NCBI RefSeq assembly: GCF_008831285.2
Contig: NW_022204596.1
Span: 47,501 to 69,284, forward strand
DNA length: 21,784 nt
Direction: 5' to 3'
DNA from: Nymphaea colorata
Lineage: Eukaryota > Streptophyta > Magnoliopsida > Nymphaeales > Nymphaeaceae
A program made the position numbers and the translations under genes. Below, piece by piece: positions 1-11,067 of the stretch. The notes under the pieces were generated by a model, which was not told the DNA's origin, did not search any database, and worked only from the letters and a program-made list of their open reading frames with translations. Within the stretch, counting starts at the first letter, position 1. Each line of letters opens with the position of its first letter.

Positions 1-3000
1 GATCCGAATCCATTAGTATGGGACATTTTCTTTTCCAAGCGGAATCCCCTAGTATATGAAAGAATGAAAAAGTGCTTTCGTTGTTGTGGAATAAGAAGCC
101 TTCGTATCTTAATGCATGTATTTGATTTATTCGGAGCTATTAGAGCGGGATCCACTTTTGGGGAATATGAGTCGAAGCAATAACAAGAATATTTCTAGTG
201 GAACATCTTTCACAATCCCTGGGGAGATGGTTCACTAATAGACCGAGGGATAAGTAATTCGACTCATTCACATAAAGATCATGAATGTTTGGAATCCATA
301 TTATGCAAGGAGACATTGCTTTTGCTAATTCTAATGGAAGGGTGATCTCAAATTGGTCTATTTTCGGCGTCATATACATAGTAGCACATTCGGCATAGTT
401 AGCAGCTCCGTATCAAGGTCATCATCGTCACGATCATCAATATCGATATCGTCACGATCCTCAATATCGATATCATCATAAGATAACCTTGATTGTCATC
501 CAGGAACTTGTTCGGAAATACCGTAATGAAGGGAACATAGGAGTTTGTCACTCGGTATTTGACAAATATGATCGTCCAGTTCCTATAAAACCTATCACTA
601 AAATACCCCTAGAAGGGGTAGGGCTAAGCGGAGCGAAAAGGGTTTTCCATGAGATGGGAAATGAGAACTATTAGCCCCACACGGGGTTTGTGAATAAGTA
701 ATTGTCTGATAATGAGCAAGGAATATCCGTCTTTCTGCTAAACAGGATCTATTGAACTCATAATTCATTAGATACCTTTTTTGAATGTCAACTAAGTATC
801 GTAAGTAAATGGATCCCGGTTGTTCAATCATTTGATAACCAGAGTCATTCTTTGATAAATGATCACTATGAGTCAGACTCAATAGAATTTGATCAATCCT
901 TTTTTCTGTCGTTAAGGTGGAGAACTGAACTAAGAATTCTCTTTCTGCATCATCAATCCAATCACTGTTCGCGACCCAGGATTCTATTTGATCATCAATC
1001 CAATCACTGTTCACGTTTTTCTTATCAATGAATAGATCTCTTTACTTGTACGACTTAGATGTCTCGTATTTCTCGAAAAAGTGATTGAATTGATGGGATT
1101 TGGTATGATACTTATGAGATAGATGATATCGATGAGATTGATATTCAAATCTTTCTTCTTAGAACGTATTGATTTGACCCCATAAGTGGGACCACCACTC
1201 AATAGCATGTTGCCACCAGAAGCAGAACTCCGTATTTCTTCCAGAGAATCTCCTAATTGTTCCAGAGCAACTAGAAAGAGATTCTTTAACCAGAAAGAAT
1301 TCAGTTCAGGTGGAGGATACCTATCCAGAAGTTTTCGCAACTCAATCATGTATGATGGAATCATCAAAGATTTGATCTTTTCTAACTCTGTCTGTAACTC
1401 ACTAGAGACTCGGGAAATAAAGAGAAGATGCGTACGAACGAGATATCCAGCAACAAGAAGAAGGAAAAGGATTGAATAGAGGAACTCCCGAGCATTTGGT
1501 GATCTCAGATGTGTCCACTTCAATGGAACGGGTGACTCATTATTTCGATGAATCATTTCTTCGGGCAGAAGAAGATTCTGTAAACACTTACTCGAAATCT
1601 CACTTATCAGATTCCATCGTGGAAGAATCGCCCACAATGGAATCTGAAGAATTGACCATGATATATCTGATCCATGCATAATATCATAAAAAAAGGATAC
1701 AAATTTGTGACTGCTACTTAGTATCGGCAATGGGTCTGAAAAAGTATCTAAAAGGATGAAATTTATATATTTGCACCCTGCCGAAGTAAGGAACCATGGC
1801 ATATACGTTTGGAACAGATTCCATTTTGAGAGATTTGAAAAAGCACTATCTCGTTGAAAGGCTCTATACATCTGCCGTTTCTCAACGCATTTCTTTAGAC
1901 AAAGATTCCGTTTTTTTGCGGATGGTAAATCTTTCTCAGAACATGGAGTGTGAATCAAACCCATGTTTGAATTGAAACTGAGATACTGATGCAAGTTCTT
2001 CCCTTCTGAATCAGATAGATTCATATCTGAAAGAGGCTGACAATAAGTTGAAAGAGGCTGAGATTTGTACAAGTTATACGTTTCGTCACCACTTTGTGGA
2101 AAATCGTTAGGTATGAATATGTCAGATACCTGTGACTCGATTGGTGAAATAGTATCTCTCTCCAAAAAAACATGTTTTTTTTACCGACGCACAAAGAAAA
2201 TATCTTGTTGCGGATGAACGAGATATGGAGGAATTGTCCATATGTAAGATCATAATTATCGATACGGGTCTTTTCCGCATAAAAAGGGAATCTTTTGTTA
2301 GAATAGAAGCAGAAGTGATGTGGATTATTCAAGAATCGAAGTAGATTTGCTTTATAAAAGAAGATATCAATGAACTTCTATGAAATGGTTTCACGGGATT
2401 CAGCCAATTGTCCCGATCGTGGGATATCATTGAGAAATAGGAATCGGTGTTATCAAAGAATTTCCTGCGATTATTCCTAGTATGGAGTGAGTCAATCATC
2501 CACTTTGGTATCTTATTGAACAAAATGCTGATATTGTTCCCCCATTGATCAAGAATTTCGATCTTTGGGAAGTATCATGATCATCCAATAAGAAGGGTTT
2601 CAATTTATTCAAATGAACGATTTGAACACCTATTGATTCTAACAACTGATTGCAGAGTTGATCATTCGGACCTTTCAATTCATAGATGTGGATCTCGGAC
2701 CTATGAATGGGGATATTCCCGATACTCACAAAGAAAAAAGTAAGTGACTTAGACAAAAAGAGAAGTGACTTGGACAAAAAGAAATGAAGTGACTTAGACA
2801 AATCTTGTTTGTCGATAACCTTGGACCAATCAATCGAATGTTGATTAATACGTAATCGATCGAACACCACTTGAAAACGGTTCTTCTGTTCAGAAACGAA
2901 ATGCTCCAAATGCTCCTGGAAATTCTTGCTCCCATTGGACCATTTGTATCTATATGCATTAGGATCCCGATTCATGGATCTCTCGGTTCGAGAAATAAGA

Positions 3001-5386
3001 GGATCGAACCATTTCTTCTGACTCTTTTTCACATTCGATAAATGTTGGTTGATCATATATTTCATTATAGTTATATGATTCAGAGTATCATTTCCTATTT
3101 GATCCCTTTGAATTCCATATTCGAAGTTGCGATCGGATCTATTCATTAAAAAGAATCTATTCGATAGATTTCTTATGTACCCATAGGTGCTATATTGGAT
3201 TTGAATCAGATTTCGGATCAATCTATATTGATTGACTGCCTCCATTATGTTGTTGCTAGCAAATACCACTATTTTGGGTTTTGGATCTTCCAAACCATTC
3301 CTGCAGGAGATCCGGACCCATTTTTTCTGATCCTTCGATAAAAAGATTCATTCTCTTCATCAAAAATATGAGGTAGAACCAATAAAGAGTTCTTTTTCGA
3401 TTCATCCCTGGAGTTGAATACCTCATTCAAGAATTTTTTTGATCCAACCCGTAGGAATCAATAGAAAAGGCAAATCCCTTATGATACACCGGATCAGGCT
3501 CGGTTATTGATAGAGTGAATAGATCTGCCATTTCTTGAAATCTCTCTTCTGATTCAAAATCGTGGTGCAACGTGTATCTCCCTTTGTTCCGGTCATGGAA
3601 TAGATGGAATAAATCACAAAATGGGTTTTTGTTCAAGAATGAGATCTTATTAGAACTGTCCATATCCGGTTCATCCTTCGGAACCATATCACATCCCCGA
3701 TCTGATGAAATAGGATGAATTGAGACGGTATTTTGTAAATACGTAATTATCTTGAATATATCAACCATTTCTTTCTTTTCCGATCGCCTGGAAGGGACAA
3801 AAGAAAAAACATCTTGTTGTTTCTTCAACAATTTCTGATCTCTAGTGAACCTCTCAGTAGCATTCGAAACCAGATGAAGTTCTGACCATCTGTCGGAGAA
3901 AAAAGAACGAATTGATCTTGTAGGATTCCCAAGAAATTCTTCGATTTTTTCCGGAAACAGATGATTATTCATCTGCTTTTCACGTTCCGTGAATAGCCGG
4001 GACATTGAGGATATCCAGAAGGGTATTTCGGGAATCGATCTGATTCTATCTCTGTTCGTTCCGTTTGAAGAGAGGAAGGATCCCAAAGAATCAATCTTTC
4101 TTTAGTTGCTGAATCTCTGTTTGATTGATCAATGTGTGATATTCCGAATCCTCATTCCTAATGGAATCGAAATGATCTCTGGATTGATCAGAAGATCCTT
4201 TCAATTGGCTAGAATCCGTTACTTGAACGAAAATAGATCTTGTGGAATCATATTGAATATTTGACGATACATTCCGTACCTTGCTAAAAAACCGATCCTT
4301 GTTTACCAACCACATATTGTCTAACCAAATCAAATTCTCTCTCGATACGTTCCTCAAAAAATCCGATTCGTGCTGATTCTTCCCCCAACTAACGAAGAGA
4401 TCTTGGTGGAATTGCCACATATGAAATTGAGCACAATTTTGCAAAGAAATATCCCACTTGTTTCTCGAGAAGAGATGGGAAACATGCTCAATATCATTTG
4501 ATGGAATAGTTGCCTCAGCTCCTTGTTGTTTGAGGAAACCCTCCACTTCAATTGGTCTTTTTTCACGAAAAGCAGACATGAGATAACAAATCAAGTGTTT
4601 CGCTAAGATTTCGAATAGCTGTCCCGAATTCAAATTGATTATGTTTCGCTTCTTCCTCGGAGAAACACGATCAAACAATTCCCAACCATGGTCCTTGCGG
4701 ATCGGATCATCCATATAGGATACAAAAAGAAACTCCAGATATTTGATATCTTTCTCTTTGAATGAGATCTCAATTCCAGCTACTGTTTCATTAGATATCT
4801 TACAACTAGAATCCCTCTTTTTTCCGATCCAGTTCCTCCACCACCGCGAACCCCAGTTAGATTCAGGCATGATACACTTTTTAGTTATTGGGAGGACCCA
4901 AGTACTCTCTTTCGGATCCATGAAACAACTCTCAGAGATCTTTTTCCCTTTTGGAAGATACAGGAGCGAAACAATCAACCTATTGATATTGGGAGACCAA
5001 AAAGATTCTTCCAATGTATCATTTCTGGGTCCAATGGAATTCATAGGTATAGGAAGAAGCCCCATCAAATAGAGATTTTTTCTTTCGACCATATTTCGAT
5101 TGTTAATACGATATATAAGGACCGCTACTACAAGCAGTACTACACCTTTGATCGTGAAAGTGAAATATCGATTGCTTGTTGAACCCTGTGAATCACGTGA
5201 AAGCAGGACACTCCAAGTTTGGGGGCCAAGGAGTTTCACAAAACGTTCTTGGTGGAAAAAAATGTGAGTGAAAGACACCACTGAATCGAATTTGGTCCAT
5301 GAATCTAAGAAATAGCGAGAATTCTTGATCTCTCTCAATATCTCTCTCAATTCCAAAATACAGGATTTGAATTGATGCCGTTTCAT
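1..5386 (-). CDS. ycf2: Ycf2, N-terminal part, frame broken by about 13 one-base losses; 3' end outside window
   Basis: Translation from the ATG at 5386 begins [16 protein letters not shown] and reads as Ycf2 for about 430 codons, with a hydrophobic segment near residues 85-95. Further pieces in shifting frames continue the same protein to base 1. A P-loop-like stretch (GFIGTGRSY, minus strand near 600-565) precedes an Asp-rich linker and the conserved [19 protein letters not shown] region. Family knowledge: Ycf2 is a roughly 2,000-residue essential plastid protein related to FtsH/AAA ATPases and reported in the inner-envelope import motor complex. The frame must be shifted near 4101, 4008, 3434-3440, 3321-3326, 2522-2525, 2356-2359, 2175-2182, 1016-1020, 617, 563, 495, 385 and 155; each is explained by one missing base. 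No large rearrangement is seen, so I treat this as a gene with sequence errors rather than a proven pseudogene. Divergent from trnI-CAU. Confidence 0.93.
425..472 (-). repeat. 24-bp tandem repeat, two copies, Asp-rich linker of ycf2
   Basis: Copies at 425-448 and 449-472 differ by one base (catcaa versus cctcaa inside the unit). On the minus strand they encode an acidic run of the type [18 protein letters not shown]. Ycf2 is known to vary in the number of such Asp/Ile repeats just after its P-loop region, so this is a lineage-variable minisatellite rather than a mobile element. Confidence 0.8.
949..1012 (-). repeat. 22-bp direct repeat in ycf2, 42-bp period
   Basis: The same 22 bases, starting atcatcaatccaatcactg, occur at 949-970 and 991-1012. 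On the minus strand they encode NSDWIDD twice, separated by QIESWVA. In other Ycf2 proteins the two motifs are similar but not usually identical, so local duplication or gene-conversion-like homogenisation is possible. Confidence 0.7.
2742..2802 (-). repeat. Three imperfect tandem copies in ycf2 encoding SKSL repeats
   Basis: Copies of aagtgacttRgacaaa start at 2742, 2763 and 2787 (periods 21 and 24). On the minus strand they encode LSKSL-type repeats ([24 protein letters not shown]). This repeat is a normal part of Ycf2; only copy number varies between plants. Confidence 0.8.
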
Positions 5387-5470
5387 TGATTTCTCCTAAA
5401 CGAAAGATTATATTTCAATTGAAATCCACTTACACAAAGACAGCCCCCGTTGATGACGAGTCTCCGCGAA

Positions 5471-5544
5471 GCATCCATGGCTGAATGGTTAAAGCGCCCA
5501 ACTCATAATTGGCAAATTCGTAGGTTCAATTCCTGCTGGATGCA
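5471..5544 (+). tRNA. trnI-CAU: tRNA-Ile (CAU anticodon)
   Basis: The 74-base sequence folds as a cloverleaf. The acceptor strands gcatcca and tggatgc pair, the anticodon loop holds CAT at 5504-5506, and the T arm carries ggttcaattcc. The CAU anticodon is known to be modified to lysidine so that the tRNA reads AUA as isoleucine. Its place between ycf2 and rpl23 is the standard plastid position. Confidence 0.97.
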
Positions 5545-5713
5545 CGCGAATTGGAACGTTCAATAATAGAATTGGCTCCGTATCAACGGAATCTCATCAT
5601 CCATAGATAACTAATTGGTATATTCATACTATAAGAATAAGATAGAAACGGTAGAAACGGTAAGAATTCTAATTCTTATAGATACTGGAACTCATAGGGA
5701 AGAAAATGGATTT

Positions 5714-5995
5714 ATGGATGGAATCAAATATGCAGTATTTACAGAAAAAAGTATTCGGTTATTGGGGAACAATCAATATACTTCTAATGTCGAATCAGGA
5801 TCAACTAGGACAGAAATAAAGCATTGGATCGAACTCTTCTTTGGTGTCAAGGTAGTAGCTATGAATAGCCATCGACTCCCGGGAAAGGGTAGAAGAATGG
5901 GACCTATTATGCGACATACAATGCATTACAGACGTATGATCATTACGCTTCAACCGGGTTATTCTATTCCACCTCTTATAGAGAAAAGAACTTAA
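5714..5995 (+). CDS. rpl23: 50S ribosomal protein L23
   Basis: The 93-residue protein starts [18 protein letters not shown] and ends LIEKRT, which is the usual full length of plastid uL23. It binds 23S rRNA near the exit of the peptide tunnel. I chose the ATG at 5714 because it gives the conserved N terminus; the open frame runs 33 codons further upstream without conservation. An AGGGAAG stretch lies 11 bases ahead of the start. It is unbroken, unlike rpl2 26 bases downstream, with which it is co-transcribed. Codon 30 is TCA (5801-5803), at the position where other plants edit Ser to Leu. Confidence 0.96.
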   Translation: MDGIKYAVFTEKSIRLLGNNQYTSNVESGSTRTEIKHWIELFFGVKVVAMNSHRLPGKGRRMGPIMRHTMHYRRMIITLQPGYSIPPLIEKRT

Positions 5996-6021
5996 ATAAA
6001 AAAAAATAAATACTTAATAAC

Positions 6022-7509
6022 ATGGCCATACATTTATACAAAACTTCTACCCCTAGCACACGCAAAGGAGCCGTAGACAGTCAAGCGAAATCCAATCCAC
6101 GAACAAATTTGATCTATGGACAGCATCGTTGTGGTAAAGGTCGTAATGCCAGAGGAATCATTACCGCAAGGCATAGAGGGGAGGTCATAAGCGTCTATAC
6201 CGTAAAATCGATTTTCGACGGAATGCAAAAGACATATCTGGTAGAATCGTAACCATAGAATACGACCCTAATCGAAATGCATACATTTGTCTCATACACT
6301 ATGGGGATGGTGAGAAGAGATATATTTTACATCCCAGAGGGGCTATAATTGGAGATACCATTGTTTCTGGTACAGAAGTTCCTATATCAATGGGAAATGC
6401 CCTACCTTTGAGTGCGGTTTGAACTATTGATTTACGTAATTGGAAGTAACCAATTAGGTTTACGACAAAACCTAGAAATCGATCACTGATCCAATTTGAG
6501 TACCTCTACGGGATAGACCTCAACAGAAAACTGAAGAGTAACGGCAGCAGGTGATTGAGTTCAGTGGTTCCTCATATAAAATTATTGACTCTAGAGATAT
6601 GGTAATATGGAGAAGACAAAATTGTTTGAAGCACGGATAGAACCGGAAGCGCCCCTTGTTTCAAAGAGAGGAGGATGGGTTATTCACATTTCATTTGATG
6701 GTCAGAGGCGAATTGAAAGCTAAGCAGTGGTAATTCTAAAGATCCCCGGGGGAAAAATAGAGATGTCTCCTACGTTACCCGTAATATGTGGAATGGAAGT
6801 ATCGACGTAATTTCATAGAGTCATTCGGTCTGAGTGCTACATGAAGAACATAAGCCAGATGACGGAATGGGGAGACCTAGGATGTAGAAGATCGTAGCAT
6901 GAGTGATTCGGCAGATTTGGATTCCTATATATCCACTCATGTGGTACTTCATCATACGATTCATATAAGATCCATCTGTCTAGATATCATCATCTACATC
7001 CAGAAAGCCGTATGCTTTGGAAGAAGCTTGTACAGTTTGGGAAGGGGTTTTGATTGATCAAAAAGAAGAATCTACTTCAACCGATATGCCCTTAGGCACG
7101 GCCATACATAACATAGAAATAACACTTGGAAAGGGTGGACAATTAGCTAGAGCAGCAGGTGCTGTAGCGAAACTGATTGCAAAGAGGGTAAATCGGCCAC
7201 ATTAAGATTACCATCTGGAGAGGTTCGTTTGATATCCAAAAACTGCTCAGCAACAGTCGGACAAGTGGGTAATGTCGGGGCGAACCAGAAAAGTTTGGGT
7301 AGAGCCGGATCTAAATGTTGGCTAGGTAAGCGTCCTGTAGTAAGAGGAGTAGTTATGAACCCTGTAGACCATCCCCATGGAGGTGGTGAAGGGAGGGCCC
7401 CGATTGGTAGAAAAAACCCACAACTCCTTGGGGTTATCCCGCGCTTGGAAGAAGGAGTAGGAAAAGGAATAAATATAGTGATATTTTTATTCTTCGTCGC
7501 CGTAAATAG
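6022..7509 (+). CDS. rpl2: 50S ribosomal protein L2, two exons, three one-base frame breaks
   Basis: Exon 1 is 6022-6411 and exon 2 is 7081-7509, separated by a group II intron. Exon 1 starts [18 protein letters not shown] and carries [21 protein letters not shown]; exon 2 carries the universally conserved [15 protein letters not shown] motif of uL2, a core protein at the peptidyl-transferase centre. Full L2 is read only if one base is restored at the GGGG of 6178-6181, one at the AAA of 7181-7183 and one at the A run of 7411-7416. With these the exons total 391 + 431 bases, one codon short of the usual 825-base gene. The start is a genomic ATG, whereas many plants have ACG edited to AUG. The final residues read ILRRRK before TAG. 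Confidence 0.93.
6412..7080 (+). other. Group II intron of rpl2
   Basis: The 669-base intron begins GTGCGGTTTGAACTATTG, matching the GUGYG 5' consensus. Near its 3' end an AAGCCGTATGC...GTACAGTTTGGG segment (about 7004-7045) has the shape of domain V. No maturase reading frame lies inside. The 3' boundary is set by the reading phase needed for T-D-M-P-L-G; the terminal bases TTCAA are not the usual AY. Confidence 0.88.
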
Positions 7510-7606
7510 AAAGAGAAAGAAAAATAATGAATGATGTAAAATTAAATCAAATTGGTTTTTTCGTCTTCACAAAATGAAAAAATGAAAAGAAGGGGAGTAA
7601 TCACTT

Positions 7607-7884
7607 GTGGCCCGTTCATCTAAAAAAATCCTTTTGTGGCTAATCACTTATTAAGTAAAATTGAGAAGCTCAACAAGGCAGAGGAAAGAAGTATAATAGT
7701 AACTTGGTCCCGAGCATCGACCATTATATTTGCAATGGTCGGTCATACAATTGCTGTTCATAACGGAAAGGAGCATTTACCTATTTATATAACGGAGCGT
7801 ATGGTGGGTCACAAATTGGGAGAATTCGCGCCTACTCTGACTTTCCGGGGACACGCGAGAAACGATAATAGATCTCGGCGATAA
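7607..7884 (+). CDS. rps19: 30S ribosomal protein S19, GTG start, one frame break
   Basis: From the GTG at 7607 the protein reads [16 protein letters not shown] once one A is restored to the A7 run at 7622-7628. It then continues unbroken through [27 protein letters not shown] and [18 protein letters not shown] to RSRR. With the base restored it is 92 residues, the family's normal length. uS19 sits in the head of the small subunit next to the A site. GTG is the usual plastid rps19 start in many angiosperms. There is no trnH between it and rpl2. Confidence 0.94.
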
Positions 7885-7984
7885 TGATAATATTAATATA
7901 GTTAATGTATTAATGTAATCAAAGTTAAATAAGTGCTCTCATGATTTATTCTTATTTTTATTGGTGTGTGTGAGGTAAAACCCT

Positions 7985-8409
7985 ATGACTATGATAAAGA
8001 AGACCTCGGGTACAGAAATACGAGCTTTAGCTCGACATATAGGTATGTCTGCTCAAAAGCACGAAGGGTAATTGATCAAATTCGCGGTTGCTCCTATGAG
8101 CAAACACTTATGATACTGGAACTCATGCCTTATCGAGCATGTTACCCCATTTTCAAATTAGTTTATTCCGCAGCAGCAAATGCTAGTCACAATAGGGGTT
8201 TGAAAGAAGCTGATTTATTTATTAGTAAAGCCGAAGTCAACGAAGGTGTTATCGTCAAAAGGTTAAAACCGCGAGCTCGGGGACGTAGTTACCCAATAAA
8301 AAGACCCACCTGTCATATAACTATTGTATTGAGCGAAAGACCTAACTTCAATTTAAAAATATTTGATTTTCAAAACATGACTTTTAGTTTAGAAAGAGAA
8401 TATTGGTAG
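7985..8409 (+). CDS. rpl22: 50S ribosomal protein L22, one frame break near the N terminus
   Basis: The start region reads [20 protein letters not shown] up to 8059, where GCTCAAAAGCACGAAG lacks one G; restoring it gives [14 protein letters not shown]. From there the frame is open through [29 protein letters not shown] and [19 protein letters not shown], all conserved in uL22. An in-frame stop at 7976-7978 makes the ATG at 7985 the first possible start; 7991 is an alternative. The end reads SLEREYW, six bases before rps3. rpl22 has moved to the nucleus in legumes and some other plants, so its presence excludes those groups. Confidence 0.9.
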
Positions 8410-8415
8410 GTAGAT

Positions 8416-9070
8416 ATGGGACAGAAAATAAATCCACTTGGTTTCAGACTTGGTACAACCCAAAGTCATCGTTCCTTTTGGTTCGCACAACCAAAAAATT
8501 ATTCCAAAGGTCTCCAGGAAGATGAAAAAATACGGGATTGTATCAAGAATTATGTACAAAAACATATGAGAATATCCTCAGGTTTTGAAGGAATTGCACG
8601 TATAGATATTAAAAAAGAATCGATTTGATCCAAGTCATAATTCATATTGGATTCGCCAATATGTTAATAGAGGGTCGAGCCCGAGGAATCGAAGAATTAC
8701 AGACTAATGTACAAAAAAGCTTTCATTCTGTGAACCGAAGACTCAACATTGCTATCGCAAGAGTTGCAAGACCTTACGGGCAACCTAATATTCTTGCAGA
8801 ATATATCGCTCTGCAATTAAAGAATAGAGTTTCCTTTAGAAAGGCAATGAAAAAGCTATTGAATTAGCTGAACAAGCGGATGCAAAGGGAATTCAGGTAC
8901 AAATTGCAGGACGTCTCAATGGAAACGAAATTGCCCGCGTTGAATGGATTAGAGAAGGTAGGGTTCCCCTACAGACCATTCGAGTGAAAATTGATTATTG
9001 TTCCTATCCAGTTCGAACTATCTATGGAGTATTAGGGATAAAAATTTGGATATTTTTGGATGAAGAGTAA
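8416..9070 (+). CDS. rps3: 30S ribosomal protein S3, two frame breaks
   Basis: It starts [18 protein letters not shown] and ends [14 protein letters not shown]. Three frames carry the protein: 8416-8616, then 8617-8854, then 8855-9070. The switches fall exactly in the A6 run at 8611-8616 and the A5 run at 8850-8854, each one A short. With both restored the gene is 657 bases, or 218 residues, the usual plastid uS3 length. The middle part carries the KH-type region and the last part [18 protein letters not shown] and the conserved REGRVPLQT. uS3 lines the mRNA entry of the small subunit. Confidence 0.93.
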
Positions 9071-9226
9071 TGGCTCCTTTTCTTGCGATTCTATTCATGG
9101 ATACTTATCCATGGACAGGGCAAAAAACTCAATTTAGTTTAGGTCTTTTTCCGTTTAGTCAAAACGGATCAATTATATATGTTTGAATAACAATTCGATT
9201 TACCACTTTGATATGATAGAATTGCT

Positions 9227-10420
9227 ATGCTTAGTGTGTGACTCGTTGGGACTAAAAGAAAGAATTGGACCCTACCTAATATAAATATAAATTAATAACC
9301 AGCTCATTGCTTCGTATTCTCAAGATCCAAGGAATCGGTCATTATATGAGATAATAATCATATATTTGTAGCAACTGAAATCCTTTTTCAATAAAGTAAA
9401 AATGAATCTTGATTGATTGTGTAAGTTGTGAAACCAAAATAGAGGGATGCGGATGAATGGAAGGATGAGAGAAAGAGAGAAGGGGAAAAGAAATGATATA
9501 TTATTCCAATATGTATGGTCTATGAATCATCTTAGAAAGGGCAATGTGATAAGGCATCATATACTATATATAATTCAATTCATCTATAATTGAGATAGAT
9601 TTCAAAAATAAAGAGCATTGAGTCGATAGAGACTGAGGAGATTGACTCAGGGACAGATTAAATTAGAAGCTCCATTGCAGAATTCAGACCTCGACATTAA
9701 TGGAGGAGAAGCTATGGGAACGACGGAACCTGTGACTGCGGAGGATTCGATTGAAAACGAATCCTAATGATTCACTGGACGGGATGGCGGAACGCGCCGG
9801 GAACGAACTGATTTCTTCGAAGAGGTTATGGAGCGACCCTACGAATAAAGCAGATAAATATAAAAGAGTAAATATTCGCCCGCGAAATTTCATCCATTAA
9901 ATAATCCTAATATTATTTATTGTTTATTTATCGTTTCATTCGCGAGGAGCTGGATGAGAAGAAACTCTCATGTCCGGTTCTGTAGTAGAGATGGAATTGA
10001 GACACTACCATCAACTATAACCCCAAAAGAACCAGGTTTCGTAAACAACATAGAGGAAGAATGAAAGGAGTATCTTATCGGGGCAATCGTATTTGTTTCG
10101 GTAAATATGCGCTTCAGGCACTTGAACCCGCTTGGATCACATCTAGACAAATAGAAGCAGGGCGCCGCGCAATGACACGATATGCCCGTCGTGGCGGAAA
10201 AATATGGGTACGTATATTCCCCGACAAACCCGTTACACTAAGACCCGCGGAAACACGTATGGGTTCGGGGAAGGGATCTCCTGAATATTGGGTATCCGTC
10301 GTTAAACCGGATCGAATACTTTATGAAATGGGCGGAGTATCAGAAACCGTAGCCAGAGCCGCTATGGAAATAGCGGCGCGCAAAATGCCTATACGAACAA
10401 AATTCGTTATTGCGGAATAG
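9227..10420 (+). CDS. rpl16: 50S ribosomal protein L16, 9-base first exon
   Basis: Exon 1 is ATGCTTAGT at 9227-9235 and exon 2 runs 10022-10420. The joined protein starts [19 protein letters not shown] and is 135 residues, the normal length. Exon 2 carries [20 protein letters not shown] and [11 protein letters not shown], diagnostic of uL16, which binds 23S rRNA near the A site. The tiny exon was placed from the GTGTG intron start that follows it and from the family's known MLS exon. Exon 2 is unbroken although rps3 just before it is not. Confidence 0.94.
9236..10021 (+). other. Group II intron of rpl16
   Basis: The 786-base intron starts GTGTGACTCGTTGGG and ends CTATAAC, fitting the GUGYG and AY rules. 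Domain V is visible at 9947-9980 (GAGCTGGATGAGAAG, then CTCATGTCCGGTTC). It is shorter than the roughly 1 kb common in angiosperms. A purine-rich stretch around 9440-9500 and short A/T runs are the only other features; there is no intron-encoded protein. Confidence 0.92.
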
Positions 10421-10552
10421 GGATATCGGACCAAAGGGATATTTATGAATGATGAAAAATATAATCTATAATCGCTGGTTTACTTATTTCTGGACAGAAA
10501 ATTTTCTTTTCCCCCTCGCCTCTTGCATTGAAAGAACTCAAATAAAAGAAAG

Positions 10553-10921
10553 ATGATTCAACCTCAGACCTTTTTGAATGTAGCGGACAACAGCGGAGCT
10601 CGAAAATTGATGTGTATTCGAATCATAGGAGCTAGTAATTACCGATATGCTCATATCGGTGACGTTATTGTTGCTGTAATCAAAGAAGCAGTGCCAAATA
10701 TGCCCCTGGAAAGATCAGAAGTAATCAGAGCTGTAATTGTACGTACATGTAAAGAACTCAAGCGCGACAACGGTATGATAATCCGGTATGATGACAATGC
10801 AGCAGTTGTCATTGATCAAGAAGGAAATCCAAAAGGCACCCGAGTTTTTGGTTCGATTGCTCGTGAATTGAGACAGTTAAATTTCACTAAGATAGTCTCA
10901 TTAGCTCCCGAAGTATTATAA
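10553..10921 (+). CDS. rpl14: 50S ribosomal protein L14
   Basis: An unbroken 122-residue protein, [20 protein letters not shown] to IVSLAPEVL, exactly the usual uL14 length. The motifs [33 protein letters not shown] and [13 protein letters not shown] are conserved. It forms part of the factor-binding side of the large subunit. It lies 132 bases after rpl16 and 146 bases before rps8 in the same transcription unit. No strong Shine-Dalgarno is seen ahead of the ATG. Confidence 0.97.
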   Translation: MIQPQTFLNVADNSGARKLMCIRIIGASNYRYAHIGDVIVAVIKEAVPNMPLERSEVIRAVIVRTCKELKRDNGMIIRYDDNAAVVIDQEGNPKGTRVFGSIARELRQLNFTKIVSLAPEVL

Positions 10922-11067
10922 ATAATGAACGCTAGTAGACGAGACAATGGGTAGTAGGGTCTTTGAAATGGATAAATTAGTAGATTATGTCTCAGGCATA
11001 TACCTTTAATGAAAAAAAAAAAGAAACATGTTGATTATATCAAAGCAAAAAAAAATGATAGTTCGTC

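Noticed and set aside
1186-1681. Open frames on the plus strand at 1186-1479 and 1472-1681
   Set aside because: They are antisense to conserved Ycf2 coding sequence.
4743-5072. 109-codon open frame on the plus strand
   Set aside because: It is antisense to the well-conserved Ycf2 N terminus and has no recognisable motif.
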